A DNA stretch of 34,138 bases from JASLDZ01 sp964242895 (GTDB lineage Bacteria; Pseudomonadota; Alphaproteobacteria; Caulobacterales; Caulobacteraceae): contig CAXTBN010000029.1 in assembly GCA_964242895.1 (NCBI GenBank), positions 1 through 34,138 of the forward strand, read 5' to 3'. The notes under the pieces were generated by a model. The model was not told where the DNA came from and searched no databases. It worked only from the letters and a program-made list of their open reading frames with translations. Shown here piece after piece: positions 8,887-16,994 of this stretch. Numbering within the stretch: position 1 is the stretch's first letter; the number at the start of each line of letters is the position of its first letter. A program made the position numbers and the translations under genes.

Positions 8887-9267
8887 TCAGCCTCGCGAGG
8901 GGCTCCGCAGCGAGCTGAGCGCCTGCTCGTGGCGCCAGGCGGCGACGTCTGCCAGCACGCGGTCGACCTCGTCGTGGACGCTCCCAGCCAACACCTGCCG
9001 CAGGGCGGGCGCGCCGTCCGCCTGCGTCTCCGCGCGACCGCAAACGTCCGCGAGCCGGTCGGCGAACAGGCCGAGCGCGGCCCCTTTGAGGGTGTGCGCC
9101 GCGTCGCGGAAGCCGTCCGCCGCCCCCGCGCCCTCCAGCAAGCGCAGCCACAGGTCGGCCTGCTCGCCGAAGAGCCCAAGCACCTCCTCGACCAGCGCCG
9201 GATCGTCGCCCGCGTAGGCCAGCAGGCGGGCGAAATCGACCGCTCCCGTCAGGTCCCGCCTCGCCAC
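8887..9267 (-). CDS. HPt-domain histidine phosphotransfer protein
   Basis: 126 aa from a GTG at 9267, preceded by a clear GGGAGG ribosome binding site. The frame opens further upstream, but that extension runs through the tRNA-Lys gene, so the internal GTG is preferred. The sequence is a stand-alone HPt four-helix bundle: LLAYAGDDPALVEEVLGLF, then DAAHTLKGAALGLFADRL with the phosphorylatable His58 in the canonical HTLKG motif. Family knowledge: such proteins relay phosphoryl groups between hybrid histidine kinases and response regulators in the cytoplasm. No kinase or regulator gene is adjacent, so its partners are encoded elsewhere. It points away from the tRNA, so it is probably core genome just left of the island. 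Confidence 0.85.
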   Translation of the reverse strand: MARRDLTGAVDFARLLAYAGDDPALVEEVLGLFGEQADLWLRLLEGAGAADGFRDAAHTLKGAALGLFADRLADVCGRAETQADGAPALRQVLAGSVHDEVDRVLADVAAWRHEQALSSLRSPSRG

Positions 9268-9364
9268 CCCGCCTCCCCGAACCGTCGCCGACGCCAGCTT
9301 GCCTCCCGAGCGGTTTCCACTATGTATCCGCGCTCGCACGCCCGGCCGCCCGGGATCGCGGTGC

Positions 9365-9440
<76 letters not shown>

Positions 9441-9771
9441 TCTGCTCCAAGCAGTTTCGGTGAGAGGGGAAGCGAGCCACGCGGCTCGCCCCACCGTATT
9501 CCCCTAGCGGCCGCCATGGCGCTCCGCCGCAAGGCACCCCGGCGACAGCAGCCGACAGCGCCGCCGGGATCGATAGGGCGAAAGCTGGCCTAAGGCGGAA
9601 GTTTGGAGGGCTCCACTCCCGCGGATGGGGTTGCGGCCGTCGCACCCGCGGCCGATTGAATCGCGACGACAGCCATCGCGGCGAACGTGGACGGCTGGAC
9701 AAGAACCGACCCGCTTCCCTTAGAACCCGACTAAGCTGTGTTTGAACCAAACTCCCGTGCCGGGCTGCTGC
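9441..9771. other. Gap between tRNA-Lys and the restriction-like operon
   Basis: 331 bp with no convincing gene. It separates the 3' end of the tRNA from the stop codon of hsdM. If an island entered at the tRNA, its left attachment core should overlap the tRNA 3' end. No second copy of that end was found by eye elsewhere in the window. No hairpin with a T-run was seen after hsdM. Confidence 0.5.
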
Positions 9772-11238
9772 TCATCCTCGCCCGCCAAGCAGCTCCTCGA
9801 CCGCGCGGACGGCATCAGCGGCAGCCTCAAGCCGGTCAATGATCTCCGCAGCGATTTGCCTAGGGGGCTCGAGCTCGGCTACCGGGCCGCTCGGTGCCGC
9901 GAGTCCGAGGTCGAGACTGCAACGATCGGAGGCCAGCACGTCCTCAACTAGGAATCTGCGAAAAGGGCCGCCTTGTCGACGGTCCTTCCTGGCGCTCCCA
10001 CCGTAACGGGTCACGAAGTCGGCCAGCACATCGTCCGTCATTGGGTCGGAGCGCAGAGTGAAGCGTCGGCCGGTGCGCATGTCGTAGGTCCACAGCGTTC
10101 CTTCGCCGCGCGTCGCGCGTGGCGCGCGTGCCGCGTCGAAGAAGAGCACGCTGGACTTGACCGACCCGGCGTAGAAAATGCCAGTCGGCAGGCGAAGCAG
10201 CGTGTGAGCGTTGAACCGGGTCAGTAGAGCGCGGCGCACTGCCTCCCCCGAGCCGCCTTCGGAAAGGACGCTGTCGGGCAAGACCACCGCGGCGCGTCCG
10301 CCGGGGCCAAGCAGCGACATCACGTGCTGGAGGAAGTTCAGCTGCTTATTGCTGGTCGTCGCCACGAAGTCATCGCGCCTGTAGACTAGCTGGTCGGCGT
10401 CGGCGACAGCTTCGTTGCTGAAGGTCATGGAGCTGCGTCGGCCAAATGGCGGGTTCGTCAGGACCACGTCGAATTTGCGGTCGGGCGGCGTAAGCAGCGC
10501 ATCTCCCACAGAGACGTCGATCAGATCGTCAGGCACGCCTCTCAGGTGCAGGCTCATGAGGCATAGCCGCGCTGTGGCAGGCACGATCTCCCATCCCGCA
10601 AGCAGCGACGGGCTCGGCTTGGCGCTCCGGCGTGGCCGGCTGGCAGCACTGATCACCCGGAGCGCCTCTAGCAAAAACCCACCGGTACCGCACGCGGGGT
10701 CGCAGACGCTTTCCCCCGACATGGGCTGCACGACTGAAGCAATGGCTCTGACCAGCGGCCTTGGCGTAAAGTACTGCCCGGCACCGCTCTTCACGTCCTC
10801 CGCATTGCGCTCAAGTAAACCTTCGTAGATGGCACCCTTGATGTCGCCGTTCATGTCGGACCAGCGCTCGGAGTCTATCAGCCCCACGAGGCGCTTAAGT
10901 TTAGCCCCGTCCTGGATCTTGTTCTGTGCCCTAGCGAAGATGCGGCCCACGGTGCCCGGCTCGCGCGCTAGGGCCTGCAGTGCCGCGATGTAGGCCGCCT
11001 CCAAGTCGAGTCCCGACCGGCCGACTAGGTTCTCCCACCTTGCGCCCCGCGGCAGCTTCGAGGTCCGTCCCGCTTCGCGCGTCGCTTCCTCCTCCATCTT
11101 TAGAAAGAGAAGGAACGTCAACTGCTCAACGTAGTCGCTGTAGCTGACGCCATCATCCTTCAACACGTTGCAGAAGCCCCAGAGCCGCTGCACAACAGCG
11201 CGCACATCGCGATCGGAGCCGACGTTGCTAGAGATCAC
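9772..11238 (-). CDS. hsdM: Type I restriction-modification methyltransferase subunit (HsdM-like)
   Basis: 488 aa from a GTG at 11238. It is predicted to methylate adenine N6 in a bipartite target chosen by the specificity subunit, using S-adenosylmethionine. The N-terminal HsdM helical domain (about 10-130, e.g. VEQLTFLLFLKMEEEATREA) precedes the catalytic domain. QYFTPR at 155-160 is motif X, DPACGTGGF from 180 is the SAM-binding motif I, and NPPF at 262-265 is catalytic motif IV, all intact. It is the last gene of the operon. Its start overlaps the end of the HNH gene by 11 bp, implying translational coupling. In common type I loci hsdM is first and hsdR is present; here it is last and no HsdR is found in the window. 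Confidence 0.93.
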   Translation of the reverse strand: MISSNVGSDRDVRAVVQRLWGFCNVLKDDGVSYSDYVEQLTFLLFLKMEEEATREAGRTSKLPRGARWENLVGRSGLDLEAAYIAALQALAREPGTVGRIFARAQNKIQDGAKLKRLVGLIDSERWSDMNGDIKGAIYEGLLERNAEDVKSGAGQYFTPRPLVRAIASVVQPMSGESVCDPACGTGGFLLEALRVISAASRPRRSAKPSPSLLAGWEIVPATARLCLMSLHLRGVPDDLIDVSVGDALLTPPDRKFDVVLTNPPFGRRSSMTFSNEAVADADQLVYRRDDFVATTSNKQLNFLQHVMSLLGPGGRAAVVLPDSVLSEGGSGEAVRRALLTRFNAHTLLRLPTGIFYAGSVKSSVLFFDAARAPRATRGEGTLWTYDMRTGRRFTLRSDPMTDDVLADFVTRYGGSARKDRRQGGPFRRFLVEDVLASDRCSLDLGLAAPSGPVAELEPPRQIAAEIIDRLEAAADAVRAVEELLGGRG

Positions 11239-12109
11239 GGTCGAAAATCTCCTGCACCCAAGGGTGAGACTTGTAAGCGCCGAGGTAGACTCGCGCCGCG
11301 GTGGAGAGCTCCGCTTTGTGTCGCGCCTTCCGGATCAGCGCCTTCTTGACCCTGCTCCGCGCCTCCCTGTCGCCGTTTGCCACCGCCTTCTGCCCTTCCT
11401 TGACCAACTCGCGGATGTCCATTGCGATCTGCTTGCGCTCGCGCACAAGGCTGGAGTGGTCGAGGTGGTAAAGTTTGATGCTGCAGCGGGCGCGGGCATT
11501 GGACTCACTCGTCACGTCCTCGTTGGCGGGTGCGGGGAACCCGTTCGTCAAGAACGTGAGCTGCTTCGTGTCCTCATCGACGAGCGGGTCCAGGAGTTCC
11601 GGTCTGTCCTCGGGGTCACCCTCCGCGTGCTGGCGCGGCGGCGGCTCTATTACCGGGAAATAGTCCTGCTTGCCGCCAATGTGGCCAGTTTCCACGTCGC
11701 GCCGCCGAGAGTTGCAGTAGGTGCACGAGAGGCGCAAGTTGCGCCAGTCAAACGCTTTCCACCAGTAGCCCGGATGACCATTCGCGCCGTGCACCCGTCC
11801 CTTCGGTCTGAAGTGGTCGACGGGCTTATCGGAACGGTCCTCCCGTTTTTCACAGTACCAGCACTTGCTCTCGCTGGCCTTGGCCAGCGCCGCGCTGGCC
11901 AGCGCCCACACGGCAGACCGGCTGTTCACCGCCTCGTGAAGCGCCTTCAGCGCTGCCCGGTCCGCCTCCTCGGCCGTGGCCCCCTCGGCGAGCGCTTGAG
12001 ATCGCGCCGCGGCCGCCCTGTCGTCCACGAAACGGCGCGCGTCAGCGACGCGGTCATCCCAGTCTTGCGGAAGGTCGAGCTCGACGTCGTCGGCCAGTAT
12101 GTACTTCAA
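11228..12109 (-). CDS. PtuB-like HNH endonuclease
   Basis: 293 aa from a TTG at 12109. The start overlaps the stop of the upstream HsdS-ATPase gene by 4 bp (TTGA), so coupled translation is likely. The N-terminal 80 residues are helical and charged. The zinc-bound HNH core follows: CWYC (Cys83/Cys86), PVDHFRPKG with the Asp98-His99 of the first strand, GYWWKAFDWRNLRLSCTYCN (Cys129/Cys132, Asn133), then ELLDPLVDED. This DHFRPK plus W-x-NL-x-x-SC-x-x-CN layout matches the HNH family found as PtuB in Septu and beside retrons with PtuA ATPases. Family knowledge: PtuB cuts DNA when licensed by PtuA. Pairing with a PtuA-like ATPase next door fits this. The assignment is from motif memory, not a search. 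Confidence 0.85.
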   Translation of the reverse strand: MKYILADDVELDLPQDWDDRVADARRFVDDRAAAARSQALAEGATAEEADRAALKALHEAVNSRSAVWALASAALAKASESKCWYCEKREDRSDKPVDHFRPKGRVHGANGHPGYWWKAFDWRNLRLSCTYCNSRRRDVETGHIGGKQDYFPVIEPPPRQHAEGDPEDRPELLDPLVDEDTKQLTFLTNGFPAPANEDVTSESNARARCSIKLYHLDHSSLVRERKQIAMDIRELVKEGQKAVANGDREARSRVKKALIRKARHKAELSTAARVYLGAYKSHPWVQEIFDRDL

Positions 12110-15100
12110 GTCTGAGTGACCTTGGCGGCGTCTTCGGCTTCGAGCTCCGCGAGGATTCGGTCGGTCTCCGTCGCGAGCTCGTCCATCTCAGAGTGGTCGA
12201 GGAACTGCTGGTGCAGGATGCTCGTGGCGCGCGGCCTGCGCGCCAGTGCCTGGAGGAAGGCGCGGTAGTAGGGATCAGAGCTCGCAGTGCGGAAGCCCAA
12301 CTCCTCTACCTGCGTTGTGACGCGTTCTAGCTCGGCCCGCTCGGGCTCGGTTAGGCGATCCTTGCCGGCGAGCGCGGCTTGAGCGTGCAGGAGCTCGAGC
12401 GTAGGCCTGTCGAGGTCCGAACCGAACCCAAACATTTCGCTCGTGAGGATGCCGGTGAAGCCGAGTCCTTTAGGGTTCTCAGTCGCCAGTCGCCATTCGC
12501 AGCGGCCCTCAGGTTCTGTCCGCCGGAGCAGATGAATTTGCTCCTTCTCTTGCGCGACAATCACCAGCGGGTCGTGCGTGGACATAAGAATCTGGCTCGT
12601 GCCGAGGTCCTGTCCGCCGTCGTTCATGATGCGGCCTAGCAGGTCTAGGTAGTCGACTGACCAGTGCGGGTTCAGGTGGGTATCCGGCTCATCCAGCAGC
12701 ACAAGAGAGTCGTGGGAGCGAGTGAAGCGGAGAAGCCCCAGCACGGTTAAGAGTTGCTGCTCGCCCTCGCTCATCTCCCGGAAGGTGATCGGCGTCCGCA
12801 CGTGCTCCTCCCCGTCAACGACGACGCTGACCTTCACCTCTCGGACCATTCGGGAGAAGTCCGCACTTTCAAGCGCAAGAAAGAACGTTCTGGCGTCCGG
12901 ATACTCATCCGCGAGGAGCCGTAAGTGGGCGGTGTCGGGTATAAGAAAGTGGAGCTGCTCCTCGCGCGTTTGGCGGTAGCCGTCGTCTATGCTTGCGTAA
13001 ACTCTCAGCGGGGCGAGCGCGATGCGGCGCAGACGCTCAAGAAAGTGGCGCACGACGCCCGTGGCACCCCAGAAGGTGTTCGCATCCTCGCCCGGCCGGG
13101 CCCAATCGGGCTTCCGGATGACGAACACGGCGGCACCGAAGCCGACAATGCGCAGACGCTCGCGAAGGAAGCGGGCGATGAGCTCATCCTCCTTGTGGAA
13201 ATATCCGAGCATGACATATTTCGCATGGTGGATACCGGCACAAAAGAAGCGGCGCTCGTCGAACAGACGCAGGATCTCGACCGGGTCGTCGGACGTGCTG
13301 TCGACGAGCCGGTGGTAGTGCTCGCGGTCAAGCGGCAGGAAGTGCTCGGCCATCCGGTTTGTAGGCCCGGAATAGTATCCGAACACAAATCGTGGGAGCG
13401 GAACCTCGTCTCGTCCAATCTTCCCGAGCTTACCTGCTTTATCGCCGGGTCGGGTTGCTTTAGCCGTTAGCTGCCTCTTACCTTCCGGCGTCCAAGCCAC
13501 CTCTACCGTGCGACCTCCGATTTCGTAGCGAACGACGTATCCGAACGTGGTCGCGGGCAGCTTGCCGCGCGCCATTAGCAAGTCGCGAAATATAACGACC
13601 AGCGCCTCAAATAGGTTTGACTTGCCGGTGCCATTCCAGCCGAGCACGATGTCGATGGCGCGCTCCGGGTCGAAGTGGACGCCGTAGTTTCTCAAGTTCT
13701 TAAAGGCACTCAGCCAAAGGTAGATCAGCCGGAAGCGCTGTCCAGGGAGTCGCGGCTCCACCGCGGCTGTTAGAGATTGTACCGGCAGCGGCTGTCTGCC
13801 GCGCTCGCCTAGCGCCCGAAAGTGGTCGAGGAGCGCTGGCTGAGACAAAATCTCCTCGTAAAATCGGGCTACGTCTTCCGCATTGTAACCTGCCTCCTCG
13901 TAGAGGGCTCGGGCGTCCGCACCTGGGCCAAGCCCGGCGAGCGCCTCCGACAGCGACTTCCGCGTGGTTCCGTTCTCCGCCATCCCCGTCCTCCTGCGCC
14001 TTCCCCGCGCATCCCCCTTGGGGCCTTCGTCAAGCTCCGCCAGCGCCTCGGTGACTTCCTTCAAGGCGTCCTCGGCCGTGCCCTCCTCCGGGTCGTGCCG
14101 CACCAGCTCGCCGGCTGCGGCGCGCGAGAGGATCGCACGCCGCAGCGAGCCGATGCGGATCGGCATCTCGTCGGCGAGTGCCTCCGCGGCAGCAACTGCC
14201 GCCAGCGCCGCATCAAGGCGCTCGACGATCTGGTCCTGCTCGGTCTCCGGTGGGATCGGCAGAACGAACTCGGCGAGCTGCCTGGTCGACATATGCTGGA
14301 TGAGGCTGCCGGTCGGTAGGCTCTCGACGAAGCGGCGGAAGCGCGGCGACTGCAAAGCATACAGAAGGAAGCGGGGCGCGACGCCGGTCGCGTCTAGGCG
14401 GGCAAGCCGTTGGTTGAGGATGCAGTCGTCCCCCTCGCCGGTCATGCAGACCCTGCCCAAAAAGTCGTCTTTCAGCGACTGCGCAGTCAGGTTCATGATG
14501 ATCTCGCCCGGTCCGACCCGAAGGTCGAGGTTCCGCGCAGCGACAACCTCGGGCAGGTGCCTCGTCGCCGCCTCGGTCCAGTTGATCGTGCCGTCTGGTG
14601 CCAGGTTGCCCGGCCGCAGCAGCCGCACGCCCTCGTCGGAATATTGCGAGCTAGGAAAGGCACGGCCGTTCTGCGCAAAGCCGACCAGGGCCCAGGGGAC
14701 GTGGAGCCAGCCCGTGGGCGTCATGTGGTCCCCGAGCGGCGCCACACTCGGCAGGACTTGGCCGGATGAGCGGGTACTCCTGCCCGTGTTGTTTCCTTGC
14801 CCACCGGCCACCTCGCGCCGGACAAGCTCCTCCGCGTGCGCGTGGCCGAGTTCTGATAGGCGCACAGACGAGTCGCCCGTCCAGGGATGGACGCCGCGCC
14901 AGTCCCTGGTCAGCTCGCCCGTAAACGCGCGCTCAAGGAGCGAGCGCCGGTAGGCGTCCGCCTGCATGCGGGCGTCGATAAGATTTGCTTGTGCCTCCTC
15001 AAGCCGGTCCAACAGGCTACGAATTTTTCGCGCGATCCTAGCCTGTTCCGCGAGTGGCGGGAGGTCGAGCTCAAATTTTGAGAGTGCTTCGTAGGAGACG

Positions 15101-15501
15101 CGTGGATAGAGGGACGAACTAGATGAAGCGGTCGCGAATGTGACAACGTCGTCGGCAAGTAGCCTGAGCGCAAGGAAGTCGGGGTCAACGCCGCGCAAGC
15201 GACGGAGCACGATGAATTCAGTGGAGCAGGCACCATCAGAGGTGGCCCGCCAGACCTTGTTCAGGTTGGGCCTAAGCCGGGCATAGAGAACATCACCGAT
15301 CGTGAAGGCGGTCTTGTCACTCCGGATCACGCCTTCGGATTCGAGGGTCGAAATGAGGCGTCCCGTGTCGCGCTGGACGTCTTCTAGACCAACGTAGCCC
15401 CGTCCTCGCGCATCGCGCGCGATTACGCGCTCGCGCTTAGGCTGTGTGATTGCCCCGAGTGTGGTGCGAATCCACCCTGGGGGCGGGCCAGACTGACTCA
15501 C
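12106..15501 (-). CDS. HsdS specificity subunit fused to PtuA-like AAA/ABC ATPase
   Basis: 1131 aa from a GTG at 15501. Residues 1-506 are a full HsdS. The first target-recognition domain (about 9-150) ends in the helical repeat LAEQARIARKIRSLLDRLEE and AYRRSLLERAFTGELTRDWR. A second TRD (about 265-415) ends in EQDQIVERLDAALAAVAA and LRRAILSRAAAGELVRHDP, then a basic tail GRRRRTG as in normal HsdS C-termini. Residues 507-1131 are an ABC/SMC-like ATPase: AFKNLRNYGVHF, Walker A GWNGTGKS (621-628), FVFGYYSGPTNRMAEHF, signature MSEGEQQLL (about 910), Walker B LVLLDEPDTHLNP (about 935) and the switch STHDPLV. This matches PtuA/OLD-like AAA_15/21 proteins. The joint has no stop codon, but has an ATG with a strong ribosome binding site at 13983. 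The HNH gene follows with a 4-bp overlap. It is predicted to direct both methylation and ATPase/nuclease action to the target site. Confidence 0.9.
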   Translation of the reverse strand: MSQSGPPPGWIRTTLGAITQPKRERVIARDARGRGYVGLEDVQRDTGRLISTLESEGVIRSDKTAFTIGDVLYARLRPNLNKVWRATSDGACSTEFIVLRRLRGVDPDFLALRLLADDVVTFATASSSSSLYPRVSYEALSKFELDLPPLAEQARIARKIRSLLDRLEEAQANLIDARMQADAYRRSLLERAFTGELTRDWRGVHPWTGDSSVRLSELGHAHAEELVRREVAGGQGNNTGRSTRSSGQVLPSVAPLGDHMTPTGWLHVPWALVGFAQNGRAFPSSQYSDEGVRLLRPGNLAPDGTINWTEAATRHLPEVVAARNLDLRVGPGEIIMNLTAQSLKDDFLGRVCMTGEGDDCILNQRLARLDATGVAPRFLLYALQSPRFRRFVESLPTGSLIQHMSTRQLAEFVLPIPPETEQDQIVERLDAALAAVAAAEALADEMPIRIGSLRRAILSRAAAGELVRHDPEEGTAEDALKEVTEALAELDEGPKGDARGRRRRTGMAENGTTRKSLSEALAGLGPGADARALYEEAGYNAEDVARFYEEILSQPALLDHFRALGERGRQPLPVQSLTAAVEPRLPGQRFRLIYLWLSAFKNLRNYGVHFDPERAIDIVLGWNGTGKSNLFEALVVIFRDLLMARGKLPATTFGYVVRYEIGGRTVEVAWTPEGKRQLTAKATRPGDKAGKLGKIGRDEVPLPRFVFGYYSGPTNRMAEHFLPLDREHYHRLVDSTSDDPVEILRLFDERRFFCAGIHHAKYVMLGYFHKEDELIARFLRERLRIVGFGAAVFVIRKPDWARPGEDANTFWGATGVVRHFLERLRRIALAPLRVYASIDDGYRQTREEQLHFLIPDTAHLRLLADEYPDARTFFLALESADFSRMVREVKVSVVVDGEEHVRTPITFREMSEGEQQLLTVLGLLRFTRSHDSLVLLDEPDTHLNPHWSVDYLDLLGRIMNDGGQDLGTSQILMSTHDPLVIVAQEKEQIHLLRRTEPEGRCEWRLATENPKGLGFTGILTSEMFGFGSDLDRPTLELLHAQAALAGKDRLTEPERAELERVTTQVEELGFRTASSDPYYRAFLQALARRPRATSILHQQFLDHSEMDELATETDRILAELEAEDAAKVTQT
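13981..13995 (-). promoter_or_regulatory. Internal ribosome binding site and ATG at the HsdS-ATPase joint
   Basis: On the minus strand AGGAGG is followed by six bases and an ATG (13983-13981), in frame with the ATPase. This is close to an ideal Shine-Dalgarno arrangement and sits exactly where the HsdS C-terminal tail ends. Initiation here would give a free 625-aa ATPase (13983-12106) beside the 1131-aa fusion. Confidence 0.7.
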
Positions 15502-15832
15502 GGCACAGCTTTCCGAGGGCTCCCGCCTGTTCTTTGCATCCTCCCAGAGCGCCCTCGCGCGTGATCCGGCCGTGGGGTTCGCGCCCTACCCGTTAGGGTG
15601 TGTGCCGCGGCGTTGGCAAGGTCCGACACTCCCTCGAGCGGACTGTGCCAGCGAGTCGTTTGAGCGGGGCCAACCAAGCACTGCTCCCGTTACCTCAGCG
15701 CTGTGCGGAGGGGCCGCTCCGCTCGCGAGCAGGTCGGCCACGTCCTTGGGCTTCAGCCGGGGGGACCACGGCGCTCGCGGTGGCGGCGGCCCGCGTATGT
15801 CAGAGGCGTGTCGTCCCTCTTAGGAACAAGGG
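15502..15832. other. Gap upstream of hsdS-ATPase with an excisionase relic
   Basis: 331 bp without an intact gene. It should contain the promoter of the restriction-like operon, but no clear promoter boxes were recognised. Its right half (15730-15795) repeats part of the excisionase gene, described separately. A short ribosome-binding-like GGAAAG lies before the GTG at 15501. Confidence 0.5.
15730..15795 (-). pseudogene. Relic of an excisionase/HTH gene
   Basis: Translated on the minus strand this reads LKPKDVADLLA, identical to the start of the HTH domain of the intact excisionase-like gene (18341-18712). The first 24 bases on the plus strand (15730-15753) are identical to 18491-18514, and the following 40 or so bases remain alignable. 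At the HTH side the similarity stops abruptly at 15730, so only the segment encoding the Ala-rich linker and first helix survives. It is a broken remnant of a second, related element. Confidence 0.7.
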
Positions 15833-16564
15833 TCACTTCCATTGGGCGATTTGCCCAAGACCGTCTTCTGAGAGAACCGCGCCTAGAAAGCCGCTTGCTT
15901 TCTCATGGTCGATCTCTCTTCGCCGCGCCCGAATTTCGTGCTCAGCTCTTGGTGATCCAGCTATGTCTTTGACCAGAATTAGCCCTACACCATGCCTTCC
16001 ACATTCATCGCGGACACGACTTGCCTGCGCTAGATTCTTCTTCTCCCAGTCCGTCTTCTTCATAGGAAAAAGTACATAAGAGCGCGTTGCAGCGGCCGAG
16101 TGCGACAGAGCTTCAAAAACCCCGATCACGTTAGCGGCATCAGGCCGTTTGACCTCGAATGTAACAACATCGAATTCGAAGCCGATTGTCCATCTGAACT
16201 TCTTGTGAGAGACAAGGGTGAAGTCTGGACGGGTCCACTGTCCCTCGATTTTGGAGTCTTTACGTGCGGTTCTCTCTAGATAGAACTCACCTTCTTTGTA
16301 GCCCTCCGACTGCCAGAGTAGTTTTATACTCATCTCAACAGCGTCGTAGTAAGCTTCCTCGGAGACAACGAAGGGCCTTTTCACACTGAGGTAGTTATAG
16401 GACTCCCGGTGAATAACCTTACGGGATATGCCCTCTTCAACTGCTACGTTAACCAAGTCATTGTCGCAGGACACCTTGTTCTTCAGCGTGTTCAGCGTAA
16501 TTCGCTCAGAGCCAAGCGTCTCCACAAGGAGAGCAAGGCATTCCAGGGTTCGCAATTCCGTCAC
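15833..16564 (-). CDS. Putative PD-(D/E)xK nuclease, unknown family
   Basis: 243 aa from a GTG at 16564 (GGAG about 11 bases upstream). The frame stays open to 16690, but that extension is compositionally unlike a protein. The N-terminal 80 residues look like a winged-helix or helical region (ERITLNTLKNKVSCDNDLVN). The middle carries RPDFTLV (Asp114), FEFDVVTFEVKRPD with Glu137-Val-Lys139, then VFEALSHSAAATRSYVLFP. The D...ExK spacing and the following helix are the core of PD-(D/E)xK nucleases. No named family was recognised. The gene is visibly more AT-rich than its neighbours and has different codon use, a sign of recent transfer. It lies on the same strand just upstream of the HsdS-ATPase operon, separated by 331 bp, and may be an unrelated defence gene or an accessory of that system. 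Confidence 0.7.
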   Translation of the reverse strand: MTELRTLECLALLVETLGSERITLNTLKNKVSCDNDLVNVAVEEGISRKVIHRESYNYLSVKRPFVVSEEAYYDAVEMSIKLLWQSEGYKEGEFYLERTARKDSKIEGQWTRPDFTLVSHKKFRWTIGFEFDVVTFEVKRPDAANVIGVFEALSHSAAATRSYVLFPMKKTDWEKKNLAQASRVRDECGRHGVGLILVKDIAGSPRAEHEIRARRREIDHEKASGFLGAVLSEDGLGQIAQWK

Positions 16565-16994
16565 TTGATGGCGACTCCACAATCTTGGACCGAGCGCGGA
16601 CGCGTGACCAGCCGGGGCTCTCGCGCACTGCCGACACCATGCAGCAAGCGCCCCCGAGTGCTCAACTTGCTGAATCGCGAGAGCGGCCATGGGGGCTCGC
16701 TACCTGCGGGCAGGGCGCGCTTCCCGTAGCGAAACCGGGGAGAAGTTACCGCACAGGAAAGCCCGCAGCCGTTTTGCTGCGGCCGGGGATTTACTCCGGC
16801 CGGCATGGGGCACCGGCGTCTCTCCGCCGACGGCGACTTCCTGATGGCCGCCGCCTACCCTGACGGGCGCAGCTGGGACGTCTGCCGCGAGGCGGCCGAC
16901 GCCGACGCTCGGGCGCGCATCGCGCCGAGCCCACGCCGTCGGCCGATCCTCCGCAAGGAATTATTGGCCCGTTCGTTCCACTGTAGAGGACTTG
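16565..16994. other. Gene-poor stretch with an inverted repeat
   Basis: About 430 bp with no gene that can be supported. A perfect 7-bp inverted repeat with a 6-base loop containing TTTT lies at 16763-16782. From 16805 a plus-strand frame reads MGHRRLSADGDFLMAAAYPD with protein-like composition for about 45 codons before it degenerates, so a gene fragment is possible. Nothing else was recognised. Confidence 0.4.
16763..16782. repeat. Perfect 7-bp inverted repeat
   Basis: CCGCAGC, a six-base loop CGTTTT, and GCTGCGG. It could form a hairpin in RNA of either strand or serve as a protein-binding palindrome. No T-run follows on either side, so it is not a classical terminator. Confidence 0.5.

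Noticed and set aside
12106..15501. Reading the HsdS-ATPase as a retron-associated PtuA
   Set aside because: No reverse transcriptase gene or retron non-coding RNA is seen near the operon; the partner genes are HsdS and HsdM instead.
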